Source of the DNA: Mucidula mucida
Lineage: Eukaryota; Basidiomycota; Agaricomycetes; Agaricales; Physalacriaceae
Assembly (NCBI GenBank): GCA_015501055.1
Contig: JADNYV010000233.1
Location: 1-56,118, forward strand
DNA length: 56,118 nucleotides
Direction: 5' to 3'
Position 1 is the stretch's first letter; every line of letters starts with the position of its first letter. The position numbers were made by a program, and so were the translations under genes. Positions 33,161 through 44,731 of this stretch are shown here, one piece after another. Below the pieces are notes generated by a model, which searched no databases, was not told the DNA's origin, and saw only the letters and a program-made list of their open reading frames with translations.

Positions 33161-36100
33161 ATGACCACCTTTGCCGACCAGCTATTCTTCGGGCAGGATA
33201 CGAAGAAGGGAGTTGGAAAGGGCAAGCACTTGGAGGCGCTAGGAAATGTGTGTACAGTTATCTGATCTTCGCGTTCCCGCTTGCTGAGGCTCTCACCAGT
33301 TGGAGACTGCGGCCCGCGACGCGCGACTCAACGAGCGAGGGCCACTTTACCGCAATACGCATCTGCGGTCGCTGATTACATCTACGCCGCTCCGAGGAAA
33401 GGATCGCGGTAATCTGCGGCGCAGAGCGCGACAAGAGGTCGGCGAAGAAACATGGGCTGGGATGGTCGCCCTGGGTGTTAAGATTACGCTCGACGGGTTT
33501 GACCCGTCGTTGTCACCCGTTCCCGGCGTGGAGATCACGCTTCCGCCGGCGTCTGCGCTCAAGCATTGGGATTTGGAGCCGTTTCGCGTCACGTCTGAGC
33601 CGTGCGCGCCGTGCAGAGAACGCGGTTGGCGCTGTGAATGGATATCTCGAAGGCAGCAGCATGTGCATGGCGGGGACGGTGGATGCCGCGGTTGTGTTCT
33701 GACTGGGCGCGAGAAAGAATGCGATCGACCGTGGCAAAGAAAAGAAAAACTGAATGTGGATGTGGATGGCCAGCTAGCAGCAGCAAGCGCTAGTCAGATG
33801 ATGGAGGTCGGAGCGGACGAACAAGACGACGATGAGTCTGAAGAACGAATTCTGGAGACGCAAGTGGAGATGGATATTGACTTGGTTTCGTCCGGGCTAA
33901 AGCGTAAACGGCCACCCGACTCTGGTCATGTTGAAGCGGTGAGCATCTCTGGTTTTCTCCGTATGAGGATTTACTAAATCGTCCTCACGAAATTAGGAAA
34001 CGGAAGTGGAATTGGATTCAGAAGGAACGAGCGCCGTCGTCTATTCGAGAGACAACGGAGAACACCCAGTTGCGCCCTTAGAGCACAACCAATCGCCAGA
34101 CTCCAATCCTGTTCAAGCGGATGCGGAACAAAATCTGGAGATGGAAATTGATCTGGATACAAGGCAGGAAGAAGACGCAGACAGCGGGGGCCAGCCAGTC
34201 GCCGGAAGCTCAAAGCCAATACGTATACCAGACTCTGAGCTTGTACAAGCAGTAAGCACTTCTATCGCTCATATAAATCGTCCACTAAACACATCCCAGT
34301 TCAAAACGTTATATATCTCGTATATCCCTTCATCGTTATCTCCTCAACCCCGCAACCCCTCCATGATAGAAGTAGGCGACGTAAGGTTCCCTGCGCTGGG
34401 GAAGGAACAGATCCACGGCCTGGTGGTGCTGGTGCAGCAGATGCCGCCCGAGGACGTACAAAGCATAACTGCATGGCTACGCGCGCGACAAGATGCTGAT
34501 GTTTCTCCGTCCCCGTCCCCCCCTCCCTCCGCCGAACCATTAAGCCCACCCCGCCGTGGCCGAAAGCGTCGCAAGACGGAAATAGAATCACTTACGCCTT
34601 CACCAGAATCAGAGATTCATGGTCCGGCACTCATTGCCGCTCACGCCCTTCATACATATCATGTTGTGGTCATCGCCCTTACCTCGAAAAAGGGCATGAA
34701 TGGAAAGATGCGCTGGGATTCGACTCATCCCGTCGAGAACTGGGATTTGCAGGTCGCCCAAGCCGCTCCTTGTGATGGGTGCAAGGCGCTAGGTATTACG
34801 TGCCAGGCTGTCAGTGCTGATAACCTCCTGGGTCGTTGTCGACGATGTGATTTCATGGGATTCCGGTGTGAACGAGATGGAGAAGAAGCAGAGGAAGAGG
34901 AAGATGACGAAGAAGACATCGAACAGCAATTTTGTGCGGCTTACGACAACCCGCCTTTGCATGGTGACGACACCAAGTTGGAGGAGCTTGAATCACCCGC
35001 TATGGATGATTGGCTCGCCAACTTGCGTCGGTTCCTTACAGATCTCGGTCCCGCTGCTCAAAGCAAGTTTGCGATACCTCTCGAATTATGGACTCGGATC
35101 GTGCTTCTTATCCCACCTTCCAAGCTGCCGCCCGAATTTCCCGTGGGCGAATGGATTTTAGACTTTGATATCGATGCAACTGAATCATCGACTCCTGTAT
35201 GTTGCCCAATTTTCTTATCACCATCTACTAATTCCGAATAGTGCACGGCTTGTACGACAACGCCTTGTGAGCGCGTTAATGCAACATGGCCCAAAGGACG
35301 AGCAACGATGTTTTGCCGCACGTGCTTTTTTGAATCAAACCAATCGTGTACGCGCGGGTCGAAAGTCAGTTGGAGACTGAAAAGGTGGCCGACGGATGTC
35401 ACGACGGTTGGCGAACCTGCATCGCCTTCGAAGAAGAGGAAGTCTGTGGCGTTAGGAGAAGATACACCTCAGAAGAAGAAACCGCGCAAATCCAACTTGC
35501 CAGGCGCCGAAGACGGGGACGATTCCGGCGAAGAGCAACAAAGGACCCCCGTGTCGAACAAAAAGTCGAACAAAAGGTTTACAACACAATCGCAATTGGC
35601 CCATCGGGAAAGAGTATGATTTTTAGTGTTTCTTACACTTGGCTGATTACTCACATGATGTTCATTCTAGTTCCTTGCAATATACAGAGCGCCTCCGCCT
35701 ACGAATAAGGATCTGGCGAACCTCGAGTCGCCTAAAATGGACGAGTGGCTTGAAGCGCTGCGCTCTGTTCTTGACGAGGTTTCGCACAAGGCACAAATCG
35801 ACCTCTATCACGATACCCAGGTCCCGCTGCCGGTCTGGGCGCGAATCGTCCTGCGTACACCGCCTGAGAAGCTACCTGTCCCAGTCGGCGATTGGGTGCT
35901 GGACTTTGCGCTGAACCGACACCCGCGAAGTCTCCGTGCGGGGAATGTTTGAAGAGGGATGTGGTTTGCGAGTTGATAGTGCCAACGACCATGACGTCGT
36001 TTTGTCGGGGATGCTTTATGAGGGGCGAGAGAACATGCCAGCGCGCTATAGCTAGCAAGCCATGTCGGCGAAGGCCGGGATGGCCGTTAGTGGCTGGGGA

Positions 36101-38786
36101 GGCGACAGATGAGGAGGAGCAGGAGCAGGAACAGGAACAGGAGCAAGAGCAGGAGCATGAGGACAAGGACGAGGACGAGGAGGATGAGGTCGAGGACGAA
36201 GAGAGTCAGGACGAAGAGAGTCAAGATGAAGAGGTTGAGGTAGAGCGGACACAGAAGCCTCGTAAATCTGACGTGTCGCTGGTGGACCAGGTGTGTTCAT
36301 TGTTTATAATTAAGCGCTGCATGAGACTGAAGAGCGTAATCTAGTTTTTGGCCATCTACGAGGAGCCTCCTCGCTTCGACAGAGATCTGGCGAACGCCGA
36401 GGGTGATGACATGGATGAGTGGGTGGACAAGCTGCGCGAGGTCCTGCGCTATATGCCGACATCACAGCAGCACCTGCTGGACGTGCCGCTGCCGCTGTGG
36501 ACACGCATTGTGCTGGCGCGGACACCGAACTCGCTGCCGCTCGCGGTGGGCGAGTGGGTTGATGACTTTGATATCTTTGCGGCGGAGAAGAAGCGGAAAT
36601 GTCTAGCATGCGGGGATGATGAGCGTTGCGAGTCAATCTGGGAGGACGAGATCAAGTTTTGCCGCAAGTGTTTCTTTGCAGGGAGCGACCGGTGCTCCTC
36701 GGGGATTGGGCGGGCATGTACCCTCCCCGCTAACTTGGTCGGTTTGGTGGGACACGAAGAGGGGCTTCCTTTGAAAAAAAAGAAGGCGATAAAAAAGACG
36801 AGATCGAGTGTCATACAGCCTGTAGAGGAGGAGCCATTGGAGGAGGAGATGGACGAAACTGTTGAAGTGGATGATAGTCCGAAAAAGAAGAAGAAGAAGA
36901 GAGGGTCTTCTAGGAAATCGATTGCTGCGGAGCACGTTGAGGAGGAACCAATGGAGGACGCGGATATAGAAGAAGCAGCTGGAGTCGACGATTGTGTCAA
37001 GCAGCAGGTATGTTTTCTTTGACTATTTTTTCCCTCTTTTCATGTTTTCCACAGTTCCTGGAGGTATACGAGAATCCTCCTGTTGTCGTCGACTCGGATC
37101 TCGTCAATCTCGAGTCGCCCGAGATGGACGAATGGCTCACGCAGCTGCGGGATGTTATATCAGATCTGGAGCTTGCAGGTTTGCAGGCGCTTCAGCGCGA
37201 CCTCGACGTGCCGCTGCCGCTTTGGACGCGAATTATACTACTCCAAGCGCCAGATCAGCTGTCCTTTGAGGTGGGCGATTGGATTAAGGATTTCGACGTC
37301 TGTGCGACGCCGTGTGCGATACGGGTATGCATTTGTGCTGTATGTTAGGGGGGTATACTGATAGCGCTTTGTAGTGTGAAGCGTGTGTCGCGCGCGGAGC
37401 GGATGCGATGTGCGAGCGCGTGACGGTGGCGAGGATTAACAGGGGCCGAAGAGAGTCACAGTTTTGTCGGGCGTGCTTTTTCGACGGTGAAGAGTTTTGT
37501 GCCAGGGAGGGTGTGTCCTACAAGTCGCGGAGGCTGAAGAGGTGGCCAATGTCTGACATGAAAGCGAAGCAGCCTCTCGCTGCGCCTGAGCCAAAGAAGA
37601 AGCGACAGTCCCTTGCTCTCGATAGTGCCACGGAGAAGGTGAGGCTTTGTCGAGTTTTCTTTACTGCTATGTTTTTTGACGCGTTCGTGATAGTTTGTAG
37701 CACTGTTCGCGTCGACTGCCGCCGCTGATCGCGTCAACGAAGAGTCCCCTGTTATGGACGCCTGGTTCGCGGATATCCGTGCGCTGCTTGGCGAGATGAC
37801 CTCTCGCACACAGCTGGAGTGTCGGCGCAAGGTGAACGTGCCGCTTGATGTTTGGGCGAGGATTGTCTTGGGCCGCCTGCCGAACCAACTCCCTCTGCCT
37901 GTCGGGCCTTGGATCCTGGACTTTGACGTCCATCCTACGCCAAGAGAGCACTCCTGTACGTATTGCGAAGAGAAAGGCGAGCCGTGTGAGCGCATATCCA
38001 CGAGAAAAGTGTCCGTAGGGGTTGGGGAGGAGGCAAAACGGTGTTGTCCATATTCTGCAGAGGATGTTTCTTTGCAGGGAAAGCGCGGTGTGGCTACGAC
38101 GAAAGGGGCGCCAGGCTTTTGGATAAGTGGGTGGCCTGGTGAAGGCGCAGGATGATGATGATGAGGAGGAGGAGGGTGGAGATGTAGCGGAGGGGAGTGG
38201 GGATGAGGATGAGCAGGAGCAGGAGCCGAGTGGTGCTCAGGACATGCAGCTTGACGTGCCACTCCCGCCCCCGGTGATGGGCGAGTTTAGCATCGACACC
38301 GAGCACGGTGTGCTCAGCGGTCGCTCCATGTCGATGGCGCCGCCTAGGTCCCTTCCACCGTCTACGAACGTGCCGCCGGCGAGGGCCATGAGCATGGCGC
38401 CTGCACGAACGCTGGACAAGACGAGCATGGGGCCGCCCACGTCTTCTCCTCAGGCACGGCTTATTGATCGCCTAGAGCGCGATGTGGAGAAGCAGACGCA
38501 AGAGCTGGAGCTGAAGGAGGAGGAGCTGCGTGTTGTACGGGAAGGGCTCAAGGCAAAAGAAGTGGCGTTGCGCACGTTGGAGATGGAGCTAGAAGAGGCT
38601 GCGCGGAAGAAGCGGGAGGAGGCTGAGCGATGGCAGCGAGAGGAGAGGGAGAGAGAGGCGGAGGTGCAGGCGCTGAAGGCTGAGAATGAGCGGATAGCGC
38701 GGAAGCTTGATGAGGCGACGAGGAATGAGCAAGAGTTGAGGGCTATGGTTGATGTAGTGAGGAGGACTGTTAATGTGGGTCCATGA
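33161..38786 (+). CDS. giant repeat protein with seven Zn2Cys6-like clusters
   Basis: Ten exons: 33161-33247, 33300-33938, 33997-34251, 34300-35196, 35242-35613, 35671-36290, 36345-37007, 37055-37324, 37375-37638 and 37694-38786; about 1,720 codons. Seven cysteine clusters of the form C-x2-C-x(4-8)-C-x(10-17 or more)-C-x2-C-x(6-7)-C lie near residues 131, 485, 627, 840, 1043, 1269 and 1444. The last five each follow a conserved module: F-L-A-I-Y, L-E-S-P-x-M-D-E-W-L, V-P-L-P-L-W-T-R-I-V-L, V-G-x-W-x-x-D-F-D. Acidic or Lys-rich linkers separate the units, and residues about 1610-1718 form a coiled coil. The cysteine spacing is that of fungal Zn(II)2Cys6 DNA-binding domains, which normally occur once per protein, so nuclear DNA binding and oligomerisation are inferred. 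One base appears missing near 35911, 38036 and 38135; correcting the count restores phase in every exon. Confidence 0.75.
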
Positions 38787-38952
38787 GTCAGGCTGTTCTT
38801 CTAGTTGTTGTGTGAATATACCGTTCCCCGTTCCTTGATTGGCGTTCCCTTTTCGGTAGCGATCTGGCTAAGGTTAGGGTTTGCCCTTCTTGTCCCTTGC
38901 AATCGCGACTGTTATTTCATTTAACTATTTTCTATTGCTTCAATTTCGCGCA

Positions 38953-41779
38953 ATGTCTCAAGACGTCGCACCGAGCGACAATGCGGCCTCCTCCAACGAC
39001 CAACTCGTGCAAAATTCGAGTCAAAATGGCGGGTCAACGCCGCCACAATCCGAGTTCGAAATGCTGCTCGCCCAGCTCAAGGATAATCCGCACCAGCCGA
39101 TCAAGTGGCGAAGGGTCATCGACATCGCGCAAGGCAGCGGCGAGACTGAGAAGATTCGGACAGCGTACGAGGCACTGCTACAGCAATACCCAAACACGGT
39201 CCGTGCGCTGCTGCGTCTTTCCCAAATTTCTTACCTAGCCTTTCTTTAGGCGGCTGCTCAAATTGCGTACATCGAGCACTACCTAAGTCAGCCGCGTACG
39301 CTTTTGGAATCTGCGCAAGAGGCCGAATCCCTCTTCAAGCGCTGGGTCAAAAGCTCCCCTTCGGTTGAGCTTTTCCGCTTTTACTTGACTTATATTCGGT
39401 GCGTTGCCGAGGCGAGATATTGTTGTCCTTTGCTGAACGATATCTAGACGCATACATGCCGACCCGACGCGCAGGGATCCCGAGAAACGCGAAACAATTC
39501 GCAAGGCGTACGAATTCGCGCTCAATCCTCCCCACGGCATCGGTCAGGACAAAGATAGCGGTGATATATGGCTTGACTATATTCAGTTTCTCGGCGAAGC
39601 GGACGTGCGTGCGTTTTTCTTGGTTTCTTTTTCCCTTCCTGAACAGGCGCGTAGACGACGACGACCTGGGACGCACAGCAGAACATGGATGCCCTTCGAA
39701 AAGTATACCACCGCGCTGTACAGATTCCATTGGACAATGTAGAGCGACTTTGGCAAGACCTCGAGTCTTTCGAGATGAAGCTGAATCGCATTACCGCCCA
39801 AAAGTTCATGTCCGACCTTTCACCAGCCCATATGCAAGCCAGGACCGTCTATCGTCAACTGATGATCATGTCACCGGCCTTTATCCACCCGCAACAGGAC
39901 AGAACGCGCAAGACATGTATCTTCCGACGCTGCCAACGTTCAATCAAGAGGACCGCGCACTCGTCGGCAGATGGAAAGCATACCTCAAATGGGAAGAAAG
40001 CAACCCCCTCGAGATTGAAGAAAAGGACCGCCCGTTTCTGATACTCAGATTACAAACCGTGTATCGAAAAGCTGTAGTGCGAATGCGATATTATTCCGAG
40101 ATCTGGTATGTGTGTGTTTTTTTTTGCTGTCCAGCTCTGCGGCGTTGGTATCTGTGTGAACCCTGGCATGTTGATATTCCCTGGTGGTAGGTTCTTGGCC
40201 TACTCGTGGACAAGAAGCGTCGGCAAGAAAGATGAAGCTATGAATATTCTGAAGAATGGGCGAGAGGCAAATCCTTTGAGGTGACAACTTCCACTTTTTG
40301 GTCGGAGTGTTTGCTGATTCCCCTCTTAGTCATCTCCTGACCTACGCGTATGTAGACGCGCTCGAGCTCGACAAGCGATATAAAGAAGTCGAAGAAGTGT
40401 ATGACGCGTTTCTGCCGGACTCGCTGCCGACCTCGATGTAACGGAAGAGCGCATCAAGGCCGCCGCGCCTCAAATGGCGTGAACGGAATGGTGAGACTAC
40501 GGATAGCTCTCAAAGCTCGCAAGATTCAGACGGCAAGTCTCGTAACAATGACGAACTTTTGGAAAAGCGGCAAGAGTATTCGCTTGCCTACATCAACTAT
40601 ATGCGGTTCATCAGGCGGATACATGGCGTAACCGGGGCGCGACTGATTTTCAAGAGGGCGAGGGTAGACAAGCGGTAACTTGGCATGTGTACGAGGCATC
40701 AGGTACTCGCGTTCCTTTGTCTCTGATCTTTCGATACTCACCTCAGCACGACAGCTATGATTGAGTATCATTGTGGCACCGAAAAACAGGTAGCGACGAA
40801 CATCTTCGTCAAGGCTAACTCCGACTATGGGACTGATGTTGAGTTCGTCGTGCGCTACCTCAACTATCTGCTTTCCATAGGTGACGAAAAGAGTATGTTT
40901 GTCATCCAGTTCATTATCTCGCGCTCACACTTTGCTAACCAGATGCTCGGACACTTTTCGAGGAGTCGACCCAAAAGTTCACGCCCGACGTGGGTCGTCC
41001 AATCTGGGAGCGCTGGGCCAAGTATGAATATCAGTACGGCGACCTCGAGGCCTCTCTCAAGCTCGAAAAGCGTATGGCCGAAGTATTCCCCAACGATCCA
41101 CCCATCAAGCGCTTCGCGATGCGGCACATCCACCTGAACATTGATGCCATCGCCAACCGCGATATTGGATTCGCCATTGCGCGCAAGTCGGCGCCAAAGG
41201 AGCCCTCCTCGCACGCCGCAATCCCGCCACAAGCCAATCAACAAGGGGTGAAGCGCGCTGCCTCGCCGGGGAACGATTACCGCAAGAACGCAAACAACCG
41301 GGAGGACAACAACCATAACAAACGCTTACGGCCGAATTCGCCTCCGCCTCGGAGAGACTGGGGTGACCGGGACCGAGGGAGGCGGTACAGTCCGCCGCCT
41401 CCGAAGGAGCGTGCGCCGCTGCCGCCCCCGCGGAGGGAGCGGGAGGAAGAGAAGCCTGTTGTGCTTCCGGGAGTGGTGCATTGGTTCCAGGCGCAGCTGC
41501 CGCCTGCGGCTGGGTTTGACGGACCTGTGTTTAGGACGGATGATTTGATGGGGTTGTTTAGAGGTGCGGTTATTCCGGCGAGTCAGGGGACTGCGAGGGT
41601 GAGGAGTCCGCCTCCGCCGCCGTCGAGGGGTGGTTAGTGTTTTTGTTGAGCCTTTTGGGTGGATTGGTTGCTGATGATTTCTTTTCGTTATAGGCGGACG
41701 ACCGGGGCCGGATTATAGTCCGTATCAGGGACCTGGTGGCGGTGGCGGCGGCGGCGGTCGGGCTGGAAGAAGGTATTGA
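38953..41779 (+). CDS. RNA14: mRNA 3'-end processing factor Rna14/CstF-77
   Basis: Exons 38953-39198, 39250-39398, 39448-39604, 39655-40105, 40191-40280, 40330-40702, 40755-40892, 40943-41632 and 41694-41779; about 794 codons expected. The HAT-repeat body of the CF IA / CstF scaffold is recognisable: W-L-D-Y-I-Q-F-L, A-L-R-K-V-Y-H-R-A-V-Q-I-P-L, L-S-P-A-H-M, W-K-A-Y-L-K-W-E-E-S-N-P-L, W-E-R-W-A-K-Y-E-Y-Q-Y-G-D-L and E-K-R-M-A-E-V-F-P. A Pro/Arg-rich C-terminus ends in a Gly-rich R-A-G-R-R-Y tail. In the nucleus it holds Rna15 and Clp1/Pcf11 for cleavage and polyadenylation. Five one-base losses (near 39862, 40411, 40469, 40487 and 40670) break the frame. The gene is essential in yeast, so sequencing deletions are the likely cause. 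It starts 166 bp after the zinc-cluster gene. Confidence 0.93.
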
Positions 41780-43441
41780 AATGTATGTGCTATTGAATAT
41801 GCTATCTCTGCTGCAATCTACTTTTGCTGTGTCATGTTGTGTTTTTGAATGAATCCATTTTTGTTTTACTTTGTGATTAGTCTGCATGTACTGGAAATAT
41901 GTGTATTGTAATAGTAGGGGTTTAACCATAAGTTTGCCAGATGTAACTGTGTAATGTGTTATGCTGCAAACTTGTTTTTTTAAAATAAGTTCACTACCAA
42001 GTGCACAGCCTAATTAGGCAATCCCACTGCAGGCAGGCCTGGAACATTGCCATTTGGAGTAATAGCCCTGAGTTCAAGCTTCCCAATCTGAGAAGTCTGA
42101 AGGTTGTGACTTGTAATTTCCACATAGGTTGGTTCTTTGCCTATCACAAGGGCCATAATGCAATTTAGAGCCCTGACTCCTAATGGCTACTATGAAGGTG
42201 GATCAAAGATGCACAAGAAGTTTGTAATGAGATAAGATTAGTGAATAGCACGAGTTACCCAGTCCGAGTCCCGGCTTGGGTGTGTTGCAGGTTGGGGTTG
42301 GATCTCAGATCATGCACCTGAGGAAAACCCGGCAACCCGTGTTGACCCGTGGTTGAACTTGGCTTGTTATAGTAATAAATTTTAATGAATGCTACAAGTT
42401 TCATTAAAATAGAATGACTATAATATTACTCAGAAATAACATTCTTACCAATTTCCTTCACTGTTAAGCCGACTAAGCCTTGCAGCATTTGCTGAATAAT
42501 GATTGAACTGTTTAGATCAGATCACTTTGCCTCTCAATGTTACTATATTATTATGGGCTAATTAGATCAAATCACTTTTCCTCTAAATGTTACTATATTA
42601 TTATGGACTAATCTTTGCATAATGAATAATAAAGGGAAAATAAAGAGTTTAAGGTTTCATAATATGTAACAGTTAATTTTGGCTTTAAATAAGGTTTAAA
42701 AAGGAAATTTTCCGCTTTTGCCTAACAATAATTGTTTATATAATGAAATTGGACTCTGAATAAAAAGCAACATCTGTAAAGAGTATGCATAACAGGTAAC
42801 AGCTTATAAAGACTACACTGTAATAGTATAATACTCTTGGAGCACAATGCTTATTGATCTCAGATGTTAATCTTGGGCTTGTTATACATCTTCTTTTTGT
42901 GTTCTTTTGCTCTTCTAGCGTGGTTTAGCTTTGCATCAACTATTATGCCTTTAGATATATTCCAAGATTTGTTCTTATGCTTTTTTGCGTAGTGGCACTC
43001 TTTAAACCATTATTTGATCACCATTTTAACAGTGTAAGCTAGGGTTTAAAAGTTAAGTTATATAACTGCTCTTAAATTGGTCTTTAACTAGTTATGATTA
43101 ATATAGTTATTCAAAAAGCTAATAATAAATACCTGATAATAATTGATTAATAACTAGTCATAATTGCTTTAATTAAGTGGTAACCAAGCATAATTGCTTT
43201 ACTAATAACCTCTTTATTAAACTATGTACTTGTAATTAGCAAAAGTGTTCCTTGTTGCCAACTAAGAATAAGAATCTTTGTTATATTTATTGTTGCAAAG
43301 TTTTTAAATGAATAACATTATTATTTGCTCTTTTATGCTCACAAATATAATAAATATATTAAAATGCAAAGGAAATAATTTATTAATGTCATGCTTGCTA
43401 TCAAAAACCTTAAAAAAAGGTGCAAAGCTCATTAGCATTCC
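41780..43441. other. AT-rich gene-free island
   Basis: After the RNA14 3' end the sequence becomes strongly AT-rich, especially 42360-43430, with no open frame worth calling. It holds a 50-bp tandem repeat (42512-42611) and other short repeats, and borders the left end of DIRS copy 1. It may be an old decayed repeat; a composition shift like this is unusual for the rest of the window. Confidence 0.6.
42512..42611. repeat. 50-bp direct tandem repeat, two units
   Basis: Units 42512-42561 and 42562-42611 both run from ttagatca to ctaa and differ at four positions. Confidence 0.85.
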
Positions 43442-43730
43442 TCGATGTAAACGCGGATTCCGAGGGTAGGGAGCGTTTTCAGAGGCCTCTGCACACTCCA
43501 CACCCCACCTTACCCCTTTACCCAACTTCCTACTCAAGGGAGTTCAATGAGACAGCTTAAATCAAGTCAAACACTCATTTCACTCTAAAGCTGTATCATG
43601 TTCGCTCTCTGCTGCTCCTACTGCAGCCAGCCCACTCTCTGGGCTCTTCCTGGACTTACCCAGCCTGTGTCTGGTGTTGTAGTAACAACAGAGGCCACTC
43701 ACAGGGCGCCCTGGGAGGTTTAAGCAAGAG
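43442..43730 (+). repeat. 289-bp DIRS terminal unit, copy 1
   Basis: Single unit from tcgatgtaaacg to aagcaagag. It is identical by eye to the unit at 51083-51371 and one base different from 51372-51660. Confidence 0.88.
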
Positions 43731-44731
43731 CTCACACACTCTGCCTCTTTGTCTCTTACCATCATCATCTCACAGAGACAAGCAGTTTGTGATTCCTCCA
43801 GTCCTCTTGCTCAGGACTGATGCCATACACCTCTAGAGCACTGTCTGAAGCCGCCTACCCAGCCCAAAACCAGTCCAGACAGGTCCAAAGTGCCCATTTT
43901 GAGGGAATTCGCACTTTTGCTCTCCCAGGCAAGCACCACTCGCTCTACTCGGTCCTCCTGCTCAGGACTGATGTACTGGCACCCTAGAACCCTATTGGAA
44001 GTGTCCGCTCCGGCCCCAGAGCGCTAGCGCTCCCGCTGCTCTCCCTGCTTCCAGTATGTGCCAATGTCTCACATCCAGCTCTTCAGAGCTGATGCCCATT
44101 TTGTGCCCAGATACCCATTCCTTTCCAAAGGACTCCTTCTCAAGGACATTCTGTGGGCTATCTGGTCACAGGTGCGCTCTCTGCACCCTCTCACTTCCCT
44201 CCAGCTAAATCTGTGTTATCTGGTCACAGTTAGCTCCGCATTTTTGCGTCCTTTCCCTGTGGCTACACCACACATCCCTCTCCAAGCGGCTCACCACCGC
44301 TTATTGAGCTCAATACTCAGCTCAGCGTGCTATACCGCCCTGGACTTGGTATCCTCCTTGTACTTCCTTGTCATTGTTGATCAGTGGTACAGCTCAATCT
44401 GTGCTTGCGACCGCGTTCAACACCTGGTTGTACAGCGTGTGCCTGACTCCTACCAAGGAGTGTAAATCAGGGCGCTGATTGATAGACGAGTTCGCTCTCT
44501 GAGTGCGCCGTAACACATTCGCTCTCTGAGTGTTCGATAGGCTTGGTTAAGGATCGGTCGGTACCCAGCTCAGGCGCCCTCTATTCGCTTACAACCTGGG
44601 TGTTCTCTTTGCGAGGGCATTCGCGTTCTGAGTGTTAGACTGGCCAAAAGGCAGCAAGAGGGCGAGAAGCCTGCGCAGACAGCCTTAGGTGCACATTCTG
44701 CTGACAACGTTCCTGAACCAGGAAGCGGATC

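Noticed and set aside
36110..36240. GAGCAGGA-type repeat considered as a separate microsatellite or regulatory repeat
   Set aside because: It encodes the Glu/Gln-Asp linker of the zinc-cluster protein in frame and is explained by low-complexity coding.
44058..44465. 135-codon open frame in the DIRS leader
   Set aside because: Copy 2 has small indels that change this frame, so it is not conserved as protein.
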